The notes under the pieces: model-generated
What the model saw: the letters and a program-made list of their open reading frames with translations, nothing else
Database searches by the model: none
What the model was told of the DNA's origin: nothing
Shown here: one piece after another, positions 39,821-48,546 of the stretch
Layout: each line of letters starts with the position of its first letter
How positions within the stretch are numbered: position 1 is the first letter of the stretch
Translations under genes and position numbers: made by a program
DNA from: an uncultured Chryseobacterium sp.
GTDB lineage: Bacteria; Bacteroidota; Bacteroidia; Flavobacteriales; Weeksellaceae
Length of the DNA: 64,000 nt
Reading direction: 5' to 3'
NCBI RefSeq assembly: GCF_936933875.1
Contig: NZ_CAKZIK010000022.1
Span: 124,001-188,000, forward strand

Positions 39821-40564
39821 ATGATCCGAACCATCATCATCGAAGACGAAAAACCCGCAGCAAGAAAACTGGAAAGAATGTTGGGTTTATTTCCTGATTT
39901 AGAATTAGTTGCAATAGTAAATTCTGTGGAAGAAGGCGTTGAATTTTTTGAAAATAACGAACATCCTCATTTGATATTTTCCGACATTGTTTTAGGTGAT
40001 GGTTTGTCTTTCGATATTTTTGAAAAAGTTACTACCAAAAGTTTTATTATCTACACAACAGCTTTCGATAATTATACCTTAAAAGCGTTCAAACTGAATT
40101 CCATCGATTATCTTCTGAAACCTATTATGGAAGAAGATTTGAAAAATGCTTTGGAAAAATTCAAATCGTTCGTTCCGCAAGAACAGCATTATAATGAACT
40201 GAATTTCAAAAAGTTAATCAAAGAAGAAACACCAAAATTATCGCGGATTGTTTCGAAAATCGGTTACAATTTAAAAATTATTCAGATTGATGAGGTTTCC
40301 TGTTTTTATTCTGAAAACAAAATCGTGTATGCCCAAACTGCAGAGCGAACTTTTCCTACAGACTTCACTTTAGATGAATTAGAAAATGTTTTGGATTTGA
40401 ACAAATTTTTCAGAACGAACCGACAGTTTATCATCAATTTAAATTTCATCAAAAACATTCACACTTCGCCCATTTTCAAGGTAGATATGCAGTTTCAACC
40501 GAATGAAGAAATTACAGTAAGTCGTGAAAGAGTGAAGGATTTTAAAGAATGGCTGGAAAAATAA
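39821..40564 (+). CDS. LytTR-family response regulator
   Basis: A 247-aa two-component regulator. The receiver domain (1-120) has acidic residues Glu8-Asp9, the phosphoacceptor Asp55 in IFSDIVLGDG, Thr in IYTTAFD and Lys in YLLKPI. The LytTR DNA-binding domain (about 140-247) shows ISKIGYNLKIIQIDEVSCFY, FPTDFTLDELENVLD, FFRTNRQFIINLNFI and ITVSRERVKDFKEWL. Such domains bind 9-bp direct repeats with about 12-bp spacing, exactly what precedes three promoters at 33.8-37.1 kb. It is the natural partner of the kinase at 37499 and probably sits at the end of the same transcript. Confidence 0.93.
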   Translation: MIRTIIIEDEKPAARKLERMLGLFPDLELVAIVNSVEEGVEFFENNEHPHLIFSDIVLGDGLSFDIFEKVTTKSFIIYTTAFDNYTLKAFKLNSIDYLLKPIMEEDLKNALEKFKSFVPQEQHYNELNFKKLIKEETPKLSRIVSKIGYNLKIIQIDEVSCFYSENKIVYAQTAERTFPTDFTLDELENVLDLNKFFRTNRQFIINLNFIKNIHTSPIFKVDMQFQPNEEITVSRERVKDFKEWLEK

Positions 40565-40565
40565 A

Positions 40566-40589
40566 AAACTCCGGATTACTCCGAAGTTT
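40566..40589 (-). terminator. Terminator of the Spy-like gene
   Basis: AAACTCCGGA / TCCGAAGTTT stem (one mismatch) with a T run on the minus strand. It may also stop regulator transcripts coming from the left. Confidence 0.6.
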
Positions 40590-40613
40590 CACACACTATA
40601 AGAATTAAAAAAA

Positions 40614-41147
40614 CTATCCTTTCTTTTCGAATTTCTGTTGGATTCCAGATTTTTCACCTCTGAATTTCTTGTCGCCATCTTTTTGGCCTTTTCCAAACTT
40701 GTCACCTCTGTGTTTGTCGTGATTGGCTTTGAATTTGGCATATTGGTCTTTCGTCAAAATTTTCTGAAGTTTAGCATCAAACTGCGCTCTGTCTTTGTCC
40801 ATTTTGGATTTTTGAGAAGAAGTCAGTTCCGGTCTTAGTCCGCCTTTTTCAAAATTTCCGCCTGGCGCTTTTGTACCGTTTTGAGAAAACTGAGGTCTGT
40901 TTTTCTCCATTTGCGCTTCTCTTTCCTTGAAAAGTTGCTGAAGTTGCGCTTTCTGTTTTGCGTTTACGCCCAATTCATCAAAGGCTTTCATTTGTTGTTC
41001 TGCAGTTGGTTTCTGTCTGTGCTGTTCTCTTTGTTGAGTTTGTTGTGCAGAAACTGCCATTGCTAAAAATAGACTTGCTGTTAAAAATAACTTTTTGCTC
41101 GTGTTTTGTAAGTTTCCATTAAGGAACTCGCGAATCTTTGATTTCAT
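40614..41147 (-). CDS. Spy/CpxP-like periplasmic protein
   Basis: A 177-aa basic protein. A short N-terminal stretch precedes the signal peptide (KKLFLTASLFLAMAVSAQ); the mature chain is highly charged and rich in Lys, Gln and Gly. Helices with LTSSQKSKMDKDRAQFDAKL and ILTKDQYAKFKANHDKHRGD resemble the LTxxQ repeats of Spy/CpxP periplasmic chaperones. An internal start near the KKLFLT stretch is possible because the first 18 residues are unusual for a signal peptide. It is convergent with the LytTR regulator gene. Chaperone function is only a suggestion. Confidence 0.65.
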   Translation of the reverse strand: MKSKIREFLNGNLQNTSKKLFLTASLFLAMAVSAQQTQQREQHRQKPTAEQQMKAFDELGVNAKQKAQLQQLFKEREAQMEKNRPQFSQNGTKAPGGNFEKGGLRPELTSSQKSKMDKDRAQFDAKLQKILTKDQYAKFKANHDKHRGDKFGKGQKDGDKKFRGEKSGIQQKFEKKG

Positions 41148-41311
41148 TGTTTTAAATTTTAATTGATTAAATATTCTTGTTAAACACTTTGAGATTCACA
41201 AGAACTTTGCCCAAAATCTAAAAATTCAGAAAGATGAGGTAAACACGAAAAAAGTGTCGCTGAATAGTGTTAAAAAAAAAAGGATTAATAAAAAGAAAAA
41301 CTTTGTAAAAA

Positions 41312-41710
41312 TTAATCTTTTAGGTAAACTTCCAAATCAATGCGGAGCCAGTTTCCTTCCCACTCTTTATTATGTGCTTTTGCATAGAACTGTTTACCGG
41401 CATCCATTAATCTTGCGATAGTTTGGTTTTTTGATTTCGGAAGATAGCCTATTTTTTGTTCTTTAAAAAAAACAAGAACTGCGTATTTATCAAATTCGTT
41501 ATCAGGCTCTCTTTTTAGCGAAAGTTCAGATTCTTTAATGATAATTTCTTTTTCAATTTCTTTCAGATTGAGGTAAGAAGTTCCGGCAATAATGGATTCT
41601 AAAGCTAAAATATCTTCCTCAAAAGCCTTAAAAGAAATTGTACCTTGGTGAAGCGCTTTAAGAAGGTTCGGGTCGGATTTACTTATTCCGAAATTATTTT
41701 CAGTTTCCAT
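41312..41710 (-). CDS. HIRAN-domain protein
   Basis: A 132-aa protein whose C-terminal part is a HIRAN domain: SELSLKREPDNEFDKYAVLV, then KIGYLPKSKNQTIARLMDAG, with the typical RE.dN.yD..AI.V......iGyiPr.....a.ll.G pattern. HIRAN domains bind single-stranded or 3'-end DNA in SWI/SNF and repair proteins. Here it is alone, with about 45 residues of N-terminal helix. Its start overlaps the stop of the upstream J-domain gene by 11 bases, so the two are made together and may interact. Confidence 0.8.
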   Translation of the reverse strand: METENNFGISKSDPNLLKALHQGTISFKAFEEDILALESIIAGTSYLNLKEIEKEIIIKESELSLKREPDNEFDKYAVLVFFKEQKIGYLPKSKNQTIARLMDAGKQFYAKAHNKEWEGNWLRIDLEVYLKD

Positions 41711-42494
41711 AGGTTTCTTTTAGGAGCTCGTAAATTTCATTCTTTTCGCTTATTGCAAGTTTAAATTCATCAATTTCTCTTTGCAATCGGTCTTGTTGTT
41801 CTTTAACCCATTCTTCATCACGAATCTCTTCGGCAATTTTAAAAGGAAATTCAGACTCTAATAGTTTTTTTTGCTCTTCCAATTCTTTTATTCCTTGTGT
41901 GAGCATTGCCGTTTGAAGTAAAATATTTTCAATTGAAAGCTCATCAGTATTATTTTCGGTATTTTTTAAATCATCCTGATAAACAATTTCCAACGCTTTC
42001 ATTTTGTCCAGATCCCCATTTTTGTAAGCATTTTGGAAAAGTTGCCAAATTTCTTTTTGCTGTTTCGAAAGATGGGGATTGATATCTGGATGAAGTTTTT
42101 TAGCAATATTTCTATAAATTTTCCTCAATTCCATAGAATCTTCCGGGGAACCTAAATTACTCAGAACAGCTTTTCCAAATGCAAGCTTGTCTTTTTCCTC
42201 AACAATTTCGCGATAAGCTTCTTTAGTCATTTCATTAACCCGTTCATCAATTTCTTCAAAATTTGGATATTTTCCCAAATTTATTTCTTGATGAGCAAGC
42301 TGAATTTTCTTTTTTAATGCTTTAAGTTCAATTTTCAGTTCTAAAAGTTCGATTTCAAATTTTCCAATTTTTGTGGCATAAAGAGCTTCCAGCTGAACTT
42401 TCCCCCAGTTTTTCATTACTTCCAAATCATTCAGAATTGAAATGTATCCGGCTTTTAGTTTTGCCAAGGCGTCAAGAAGTTCAGGTTTTTCCAT
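41700..42494 (-). CDS. Coiled-coil protein with an internal J domain
   Basis: A 264-aa cytoplasmic protein. Residues 1-110 are long helices with heptad character (FEIELLELKIELKALKKKIQ). Residues ~118-180 form a J-like domain with LRKIYRNIAKKLHPDINPHL; the HPD tripeptide needed to stimulate DnaK/Hsp70 ATPase is intact. Residues 190-264 are another Glu/Lys-rich coiled coil. It is therefore a probable Hsp70 co-chaperone with an unusual middle placement of the J domain. It overlaps the HIRAN gene, which suggests a chaperone- and DNA-related pair. Confidence 0.75.
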   Translation of the reverse strand: MEKPELLDALAKLKAGYISILNDLEVMKNWGKVQLEALYATKIGKFEIELLELKIELKALKKKIQLAHQEINLGKYPNFEEIDERVNEMTKEAYREIVEEKDKLAFGKAVLSNLGSPEDSMELRKIYRNIAKKLHPDINPHLSKQQKEIWQLFQNAYKNGDLDKMKALEIVYQDDLKNTENNTDELSIENILLQTAMLTQGIKELEEQKKLLESEFPFKIAEEIRDEEWVKEQQDRLQREIDEFKLAISEKNEIYELLKETYGN

Positions 42495-42627
42495 TGTTTA
42501 AAAATAAAGAAAAAAATCATAAAATTTGCCCCGAACAAACAAATAGTATTTAAAAATTCGTGCATTCGTGGCAAACTTCATTACGTTGAATTTTAAACTT
42601 CCGACTTCAATCTTCGTGCTTCGTGCT

Positions 42628-43815
42628 TCAAGAAATCACCCCGCTTCCCAAAAGTTCTTCTCCATCATACCAAGCTGCAAACTGTCCTTCTGCAATAGCG
42701 CTCTGTGGATTTTCAAATTCAATAAAGAAACCTTCCTCATATTGATACAAAGTTGCTTCTTCCAAAGGCTGTCTGTAACGGATTCTCGCCTGAACATTCA
42801 TAGATTCGCCGGTTTTCAAACGTAAATCTTCGCGAACCCAATGAACTTCAGAATTTTCTATTTTTAAAGCTTTACGGTAAAGTCCCGGGAAATTTTTTCC
42901 TTCACCAACAAAAAGAATATTGTTTTCCATGTCGCGAGAAACGATGAAACACGATTCTTTATGTCCGCCAATTCCCAAACCTTTGCTTTGACCAATGGTG
43001 TAGAATTGTGCTCCCTGATGTTTTCCGATGACTTTTCCGTCGGATTTGTGGTATTTTATCTTATTTGAAAGAAATTGTAATTCCTCCAATTTTGATGAAA
43101 ATTGAGGTTTTTCTTTAGAAAATTCAACAAAATCATTAAAAATTTCGACAATTTCTCCTTCTTTTGGAACCAATTGCTGTTGAAGAAATTGTGGTAAACT
43201 TACTTTACCGATAAAGCACAAACCTTGCGAATCTTTTTTATCCGCCGTAACCAATCCCATTTCTCTGGCTACTTCACGGACTTCAGGTTTTGTCAATTCA
43301 CCAATCGGAAATAATGCTTTCGACAATTGTTTTTGATTCAGCTGACACAAAAAGTATGACTGATCTTTATTATTGTCTTTTCCGGCTAAAAGTTGAAAGG
43401 TCTCTGTTCCGTTTTCATCTGTGAAAGAATCCAAACGAGCGTAATGTCCGGTTGCCACTTTATCTGCTCCCAAAGAAAGTGCAGTTTCTAAAAAAACATC
43501 GAATTTAACTTCGCGGTTACACAAAACATCGGGATTTGGAGTTCTGCCTTTTTCGTATTCGGCAAACATGTAATCAACTATACGTTCTTTATACAAATCA
43601 CTCATATCAATCACCTGGAAAGGAATTCCAAGTTTTTGAGCCACCATTAATGCATCGTTACTGTCTTCAACCCAAGGACATTCATCTTCGAGGGTAACGG
43701 AAGCATCGTTCCAGTTTCTCATAAAAAGTCCGACAACTTCATGCCCTTGCTGCTGCAAAAGATACGCAGCCACGGAGGAATCGACACCTCCGGATAAACC
43801 TACTACTATTTTCAT
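42628..43815 (-). CDS. mnmA: tRNA-specific 2-thiouridylase MnmA
   Basis: A 395-aa enzyme that thiolates U34 of tRNAs for Lys, Glu and Gln. The ATP pyrophosphatase loop is VVGLSGGVDSSVAAYLL, the catalytic cysteines lie in NPDVLCNREVKF and KKDSQGLCFIGKV, and TGHYARLD, YFLCQLNQKQL and HKSDGKVIGKHQGAQFYTIG are family blocks. Relative to the usual ~360 aa it has a modest insertion near 230-260 (EIFNDFVEFSKEKPQFSSKL). It works on the same base as MnmG encoded at 23.6 kb. The 133 bp before its 3' end contain a dispersed-looking TTCGTGCATTCGTGGCAAA sequence. Confidence 0.95.
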   Translation of the reverse strand: MKIVVGLSGGVDSSVAAYLLQQQGHEVVGLFMRNWNDASVTLEDECPWVEDSNDALMVAQKLGIPFQVIDMSDLYKERIVDYMFAEYEKGRTPNPDVLCNREVKFDVFLETALSLGADKVATGHYARLDSFTDENGTETFQLLAGKDNNKDQSYFLCQLNQKQLSKALFPIGELTKPEVREVAREMGLVTADKKDSQGLCFIGKVSLPQFLQQQLVPKEGEIVEIFNDFVEFSKEKPQFSSKLEELQFLSNKIKYHKSDGKVIGKHQGAQFYTIGQSKGLGIGGHKESCFIVSRDMENNILFVGEGKNFPGLYRKALKIENSEVHWVREDLRLKTGESMNVQARIRYRQPLEEATLYQYEEGFFIEFENPQSAIAEGQFAAWYDGEELLGSGVIS

Positions 43816-43903
43816 AAAAACGCTACGCTTTCGTCAAGGGAAAGTTTTGCGCTGCAAATTTACAATTTTCAGCAGGAACTTATTCTTTATGAAATAAATG
43901 GTA

Positions 43904-43911
43904 TAAATTTG
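43904..43911 (+). promoter_or_regulatory. -7 promoter element of the 181-aa outer-membrane protein gene
   Basis: TAAATTTG, exact TAnnTTTG match, 37 bp before the ATG. Confidence 0.45.
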
Positions 43912-43948
43912 GCTCATAGAAAAATCTTAAAATTTTAAGACACAACAA

Positions 43949-44494
43949 ATGAAAAAATTATTTCTACTGGCTTTAATATCAATTTGTTTCGCAGTGAATG
44001 CACAAATCGGAACCCGATTTCCAGGCACACAAATCGGCGGAGAAAATTCGAAATGGACTTTCGGAGGTTATGCAGGTTTGGGTGGAGCTTTCGGAAATGG
44101 AGGCGGAACAACGCTTTACATTTCACCAAGAGTTGGTTATAAAGTAACCGAAAATTTCGAAACCGGTTTGGCTACTAATCTTACCTGGAGCAATTCAAAA
44201 TATTACTCATCAACAATGATTGGAGTTGGACCTTTTGCCAATTATTATTTTGCAAGAAACTTTTTCTTAAGCGGAATGTTTCAGGAATATTTCGTGAATC
44301 AGAAAGACAAAATTAATGATATAAAATATTCTACCGACGAAGCTGCACTTTATTTGGGAGGAGGTTATATGCAGAAATTGGGGGACCGCGTTTATATGCA
44401 GATTGGAGGAATGTACAATGTACTTTACAAAAAAGACAAATCTGTTTTCAGTGGTGGATTTATCCCCAATATTGGGATTGTTTACGGGCTTTAA
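43949..44494 (+). CDS. Small outer-membrane beta-barrel protein
   Basis: A 181-aa protein with signal peptide (MKKLFLLALISICFAVNAQ). The mature part alternates short polar loops with amphipathic strands (KWTFGGYAGLGGAFGNGGG, RVGYKVTENFETGLATNLTW, MIGVGPFANYYFARNFFLSG) and ends GFIPNIGIVYGL, as in eight-stranded barrels of the OmpA/OmpW-like fold. No ligand or enzymatic role can be inferred. It is a single-gene unit between mnmA (divergent) and a bidirectional terminator. Confidence 0.78.
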   Translation: MKKLFLLALISICFAVNAQIGTRFPGTQIGGENSKWTFGGYAGLGGAFGNGGGTTLYISPRVGYKVTENFETGLATNLTWSNSKYYSSTMIGVGPFANYYFARNFFLSGMFQEYFVNQKDKINDIKYSTDEAALYLGGGYMQKLGDRVYMQIGGMYNVLYKKDKSVFSGGFIPNIGIVYGL

Positions 44495-44505
44495 AAAAAT
44501 AAAAC

Positions 44506-44530
44506 CTTCCAAATATTGGAAGATTTTTTA
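44506..44530. terminator. Bidirectional terminator
   Basis: CTTCCAA / TTGGAAG stem with a 3-nt loop and T runs on both strands, between two convergent genes. Confidence 0.85.
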
Positions 44531-44531
44531 T

Positions 44532-45932
44532 TTATAGTTTCATTATTTTCTTGCAAACTGAAGAGCCGTTTTTCAAAGAGACTTTCAGCAAATAATTACC
44601 CTTCGGAAGATAAGCGGTGTTGATGTTTTGAAGTTGCGAAGAGATCAGTCTCTTCCCTGAAATCTCGAAAATTTCGGCCTGTGCAAAGTCATCAGATTTA
44701 ATGTTTATTTCATCCGAAAAAGGATTATTAACCGCAACCTTCTTCTGTGAAACCGCTTCATTTGAATTTTTTACATTCAGTTTCTCTATTTTTAGATTGA
44801 TTCTTCCATCTGTGGCAAAAACAGAACTCACAAAAACTGAAGAACCGGAAGTTTCAATTTCGTTTCCGGATTGCAAGGAAAATGAATCTATGTTGTTGAT
44901 AGAAAGATACTTTCCTGCTTTTGAAACTGCATATAATTTTTTAGCATCTTTTTTTTCGGTTAAAACAATATAGCTGTTAGCTAAAAATCCTGCGTCCAGA
45001 AACAGTTCTTCTGAAGGCGCATTTAAATAACCTTTTCCATTAAAATTTTGGTTGACAACCTCGTAGTTGGAAACCACCAATCTGCTTCTTTCAGCAAGAT
45101 TATTGGTGTAAGGAAACTGAATAGTCGAAAAAATAGTTCCATCATTTAAAATCCTTGCAGAATTTACATAAAATTGGGATGAAGAGCCGCTATTTTGTCC
45201 ACAACTTTCCATTTTAAAATCGAGTAATTTCGAATTTGATGGATTATTCAAATCAAAAAAAGAAAACTCTGAAGAGGTAGAATTAAGGTTATAAGTCACA
45301 ATTTTTCCGTTGGGAAATATGCCTAAAGGAAAATGATAAGCATAATTGAGTTCTCCGCTGTTTCCAAAATTTAAAATGGGTTGTCCGTTTTCAGTAAATT
45401 TTTTCAAACCATAAGAAGAGCCGGAATCTACAATAAAAGATTTGTCATTTAAAACAAGAACGCTTAAAGATTGACAGTGTGTACTTTCTGTAACAATGTC
45501 AAGAACTCCGTTGCTTGCAAAAGAAGTATCTAACGTACCGTTTTTGTTATAACGCACAATTTTAGAATCGGCATAATCTGCAAAATCTGGAAATTTTGGA
45601 CCGGAATAAACAATGATTTTTTCACCTTGAAGAACCGCATTGATGTAATTGTTACTTTCAAGATTTAAAACACCGTTTTCAGCGAAATTAAGGTCGGGAT
45701 TTCCGTCTGGTTTTAGTTTAATTAAATAACTTCCTTCCGAAAAACAAACTGTTTGTAAAAGTGAAAAATCCGCTAAAACAATAAGATTCGATTTAAAATC
45801 CAAAACATTTTCTGTTGGGAAACTGGTGGAAAAGCTCCCCTGATTTCCAAAACCAGAATCTTTTTGAAATGAAATCTGCGGAAAAATTAACCCGCACCAT
45901 AGAAAGGTGCAGAAAAAATAAATTTTCTTCAT
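44532..45932 (-). CDS. T9SS type A sorting domain protein with delta-60-like repeats
   Basis: A 466-aa secreted protein. After the signal peptide (YFFCTFLWCGLIFPQ) come repeats of the type PDLNFAENGVLNLESN and GTLDTSFASNGVLDIV, which resemble delta-60 beta-propeller repeats. The last ~80 residues (NPFSDEINIKSDDFAQAEIF, EISGKRLISSQ, YLPKGNYLLKVSLKNGSSVC, KKIMKL) are a type IX secretion C-terminal domain, removed on export and used to place cargo on the cell surface. The function of the propeller is unknown. This gene shows that the organism has the Bacteroidetes-specific T9SS. Confidence 0.87.
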   Translation of the reverse strand: MKKIYFFCTFLWCGLIFPQISFQKDSGFGNQGSFSTSFPTENVLDFKSNLIVLADFSLLQTVCFSEGSYLIKLKPDGNPDLNFAENGVLNLESNNYINAVLQGEKIIVYSGPKFPDFADYADSKIVRYNKNGTLDTSFASNGVLDIVTESTHCQSLSVLVLNDKSFIVDSGSSYGLKKFTENGQPILNFGNSGELNYAYHFPLGIFPNGKIVTYNLNSTSSEFSFFDLNNPSNSKLLDFKMESCGQNSGSSSQFYVNSARILNDGTIFSTIQFPYTNNLAERSRLVVSNYEVVNQNFNGKGYLNAPSEELFLDAGFLANSYIVLTEKKDAKKLYAVSKAGKYLSINNIDSFSLQSGNEIETSGSSVFVSSVFATDGRINLKIEKLNVKNSNEAVSQKKVAVNNPFSDEINIKSDDFAQAEIFEISGKRLISSQLQNINTAYLPKGNYLLKVSLKNGSSVCKKIMKL

Positions 45933-45984
45933 GGTTTTTGTGTTTCCATAAAGTTAAGAAAACCATCAAAACCAGCCAAATAAA

Positions 45985-46004
45985 AGCCCCTAATTTTCGG
46001 GGCT
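45985..46004 (-). terminator. Terminator of the 62-aa protein gene
   Basis: AGCCCC / GGGGCT stem with an 8-nt loop and a T-rich tract on the minus strand (and a shorter one on the plus strand). Confidence 0.8.
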
Positions 46005-46010
46005 CTGTTT

Positions 46011-46199
46011 TTATCTCAATGCAAGGTACTCAATTCCGTGATAGTCATCGTTATCGTGCTTATTAACGAAATGACGGTGATAATCGGCGTAATATGCGTG
46101 GTAATTTTTGTTGCTCAGAAATTTTCTCAAGGCAAAAACTCCGAAGGCGGCCAAAAGACCGACGGTACTTGCAATTAATATTCCTTGTTCCTTTTTCAT
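46011..46199 (-). CDS. Small membrane-anchored hypothetical protein
   Basis: A 62-aa protein with one N-terminal membrane segment (GILIASTVGLLAAFGVFALR) and a His/Tyr/Asp-rich tail (NYHAYYADYHRHFVNKHDND). The start resembles YtxH-like or other small glycine-rich membrane proteins, but no family is certain. The histidine-rich tail could bind metal; that is speculation. It has its own terminator. Confidence 0.6.
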   Translation of the reverse strand: MKKEQGILIASTVGLLAAFGVFALRKFLSNKNYHAYYADYHRHFVNKHDNDDYHGIEYLALR

Positions 46200-46279
46200 A
46201 TTCTTAATTTAGATTTTTTTTATTGCAAAATATGTTCCTTTCTGCACCTCTTATGATTTAAAAAATTGTTAAATTTTCT

Positions 46280-46287
46280 TTACATTT
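46280..46287 (+). promoter_or_regulatory. -7 promoter element of the prolyl endopeptidase gene
   Basis: TACATTTG, exact TAnnTTTG match, 17 bp before the ATG. Confidence 0.5.
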
Positions 46288-46304
46288 GAAAAAATCAACT
46301 TTAT

Positions 46305-48422
46305 ATGAAAATTAGCGCAATAGCTTTATCGGCAGGAGTTTTTTTTCTTGCCTCATGTAATTCACAAAAAACAACTTCAAAATTGAAGTATCCTGAAACT
46401 AAAAAAGTAGAACACACGGACGAATATTTTGGGACAAAAGTTTCTGATCCTTACCGTTGGTTAGAAGACGACAGAGCCGAAGATACCAAAGAATGGGTGC
46501 AACGTGAAGTAGCTTTTACCAGTGATTATTTGGCGAAGATTCCTTTCCGCCAGGAAATCAGAAGTCAGTTGAAAGACATCTGGAACTATGAAAAAATCTC
46601 TGCGCCGTTTAAGGAAGGAGATTACACTTATTTCTACAAAAATAATGGACTTCAGGCGCAATCGGTTTTATACAGAACAGATAAAAGCGGAAACACAGAA
46701 GTTTTTCTTGATCCAAACAAATTTTCTGAAAAGGGAACAACTTCTCTTTCAGGAGTTTCTTTTAACAAAAAGGGAAATTTGGTTGGATATCAAATTTCTG
46801 AAGGCGGTTCGGACTGGAACAAAATCATCATTATGGATGCGGTTTCCAAAAAGATTTTGGATGAGCCGATTGTTTCGAAATTTTCAGGAGTTTCATGGTT
46901 AGGTGACGAAGGATTTTATTATTCTTCTTATGACCAACCTAAAGAAGGAAGCCAACTTTCCGGAATGACGGATACTCATAAAGTGTATTTCCATAAACTA
47001 GGAACAAAGCAAACTTACGATAAATTAATTATTGGTGGCGAAAACTTCAAGAGACGTTATATGGGAGTTGGTGTTTCTGATGATGAAAGATATTTGATTT
47101 TGAGTGGAGCCAACGCCACCAGCGGAAACGAGCTCTATATTAAAGATTTAAAGAAGCCGAATTCCGATTTTGTAGCCATCCAAAAAGGTTATGATTACAA
47201 TACTGATGTTATTGAAACCAAAGGCGATGAAATTTTTGTTTTGACGGACAAAAATGCGCCGAACATGAAAGTTCAGAAATTCAACATCAATAATCCATCA
47301 GTTTGGAAAGACGTCATTCCTGAAACCGAAAATGTGTTAACAACTTCTACAGGAGGAGGTTACATTTTTGCAAAATACATGAAAGATGCAGTTTCTTATG
47401 TGAAACAGTACGATTTCAACGGAAAATTGGTTCGTGAGATTTCACTTCCGGGAATTGGAACTGTTTCAGGGTTTGGCGGAAAAGAAGAACAGAAAGACCA
47501 ATATTTCTCTTTCACGAATTATATTACGCCGGGAACAATTTATAAATTTAATGCAGATACCGGAAAATCTGAAGTTTATCAAAAACCGAATGTAAAATTC
47601 AATCCGGAAGATTATGTTTCGGAGCAGGTGTTCTACACTTCAAAAGACGGAACCAAAGTTCCAATGATGATTAATTACAAAAAAGGTATCAAACTCGACG
47701 GAAAAAATCCAACGATTTTGTATTCTTACGGAGGTTTCAACATCTCTTTGCAGCCGGCTTTCTCTGTTGTAAATGCAATTTGGATGGAAAACGGTGGAAT
47801 TTACGCGGTTCCAAATATTCGTGGAGGTGGAGAATATGGAAAAAAATGGCATGATGCAGGAACAAAGATGCAGAAGAAAAATGTCTTCAACGATTTTATT
47901 GCAGCCGGAGAATATTTGCAGAACAAAGGTTATACTTCCAAAGATAAAATGGCGCTTTCCGGCCGCTCAAACGGTGGACTTTTGGTAGGAGCAACTATGA
48001 CGATGCGTCCTGATTTGGCAAAAGTTGCTTTCCCTGGAGTTGGTGTTTTGGATATGCTTCGCTACAATAAATTTACCGCCGGAGCTGGTTGGGCTTATGA
48101 TTATGGAACAGCAGAAGACAACAAAGCCATGTTCGATTATCTAAAATCTTATTCACCTGTTCATAATGTGAAATCAGGAACATGTTATCCTTCAACCATG
48201 GTGATTACGAGTGATCATGATGATAGGGTTGTTCCGGCGCATTCATTTAAATTTGGTGCAGAATTGCAGGAAAAACAAAGCTGTGCAAATCCGGTTTTAA
48301 TTAGAATTGAAACCAATGCAGGACACGGTGCAGGTAGAAGTACAGACCAGGTTATTGGTGAAAATACAGACCTTTTGAGTTTTGCTCTTTATGAAATGGG
48401 CATTAGAAGTTTGAAGAAATAA
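46305..48422 (+). CDS. Prolyl oligopeptidase (S9A), lipoprotein
   Basis: A 705-aa serine peptidase cleaving after proline in short peptides, the same length as the flavobacterial prolyl endopeptidase known from Elizabethkingia. The signal peptide ends in FLASC, so it may be lipid-anchored in the periplasm. An N-terminal block (YPETKKVEHTDEYFGTKVSD, PYRWLEDDRAEDT) leads into the seven-bladed propeller (about 80-420), and the alpha/beta-hydrolase domain carries Ser555 in LSGRSNGGLL, the Asp in TSDHDDRVVP and the His in NAGHGAG. All catalytic residues are present. It is a single-gene unit with its own promoter and terminator. Confidence 0.94.
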   Translation: MKISAIALSAGVFFLASCNSQKTTSKLKYPETKKVEHTDEYFGTKVSDPYRWLEDDRAEDTKEWVQREVAFTSDYLAKIPFRQEIRSQLKDIWNYEKISAPFKEGDYTYFYKNNGLQAQSVLYRTDKSGNTEVFLDPNKFSEKGTTSLSGVSFNKKGNLVGYQISEGGSDWNKIIIMDAVSKKILDEPIVSKFSGVSWLGDEGFYYSSYDQPKEGSQLSGMTDTHKVYFHKLGTKQTYDKLIIGGENFKRRYMGVGVSDDERYLILSGANATSGNELYIKDLKKPNSDFVAIQKGYDYNTDVIETKGDEIFVLTDKNAPNMKVQKFNINNPSVWKDVIPETENVLTTSTGGGYIFAKYMKDAVSYVKQYDFNGKLVREISLPGIGTVSGFGGKEEQKDQYFSFTNYITPGTIYKFNADTGKSEVYQKPNVKFNPEDYVSEQVFYTSKDGTKVPMMINYKKGIKLDGKNPTILYSYGGFNISLQPAFSVVNAIWMENGGIYAVPNIRGGGEYGKKWHDAGTKMQKKNVFNDFIAAGEYLQNKGYTSKDKMALSGRSNGGLLVGATMTMRPDLAKVAFPGVGVLDMLRYNKFTAGAGWAYDYGTAEDNKAMFDYLKSYSPVHNVKSGTCYPSTMVITSDHDDRVVPAHSFKFGAELQEKQSCANPVLIRIETNAGHGAGRSTDQVIGENTDLLSFALYEMGIRSLKK

Positions 48423-48444
48423 TTTTGCTTAAACTTTATGAACT

Positions 48445-48477
48445 CTTTCAGCGTTTAAAACGCTGAAAAGGTTTTTG
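48445..48477 (+). terminator. Terminator of the prolyl endopeptidase gene
   Basis: TTTCAGCG / CGCTGAAA stem (extendable through TTT/AAA) with T-rich sequence after it. Confidence 0.75.
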
Positions 48478-48546
48478 TGTCTGAACTTTTATTTAACCAC
48501 TGTCAATTTTTTTATTGAATCTTGTCACACCGATTGCATGGCATGT

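Noticed and set aside
39565..39840. Minus-strand open frame across the simple repeats before the LytTR regulator
   Set aside because: Its Val/Leu/Gly/Cys/Trp-rich translation is simply the complement of the CCAAC repeats.
41238..41275. A possible LytTR half site before the Spy-like gene
   Set aside because: One half site has two mismatches and the position 12 bp further does not match; the geometry of the three good operators is absent.
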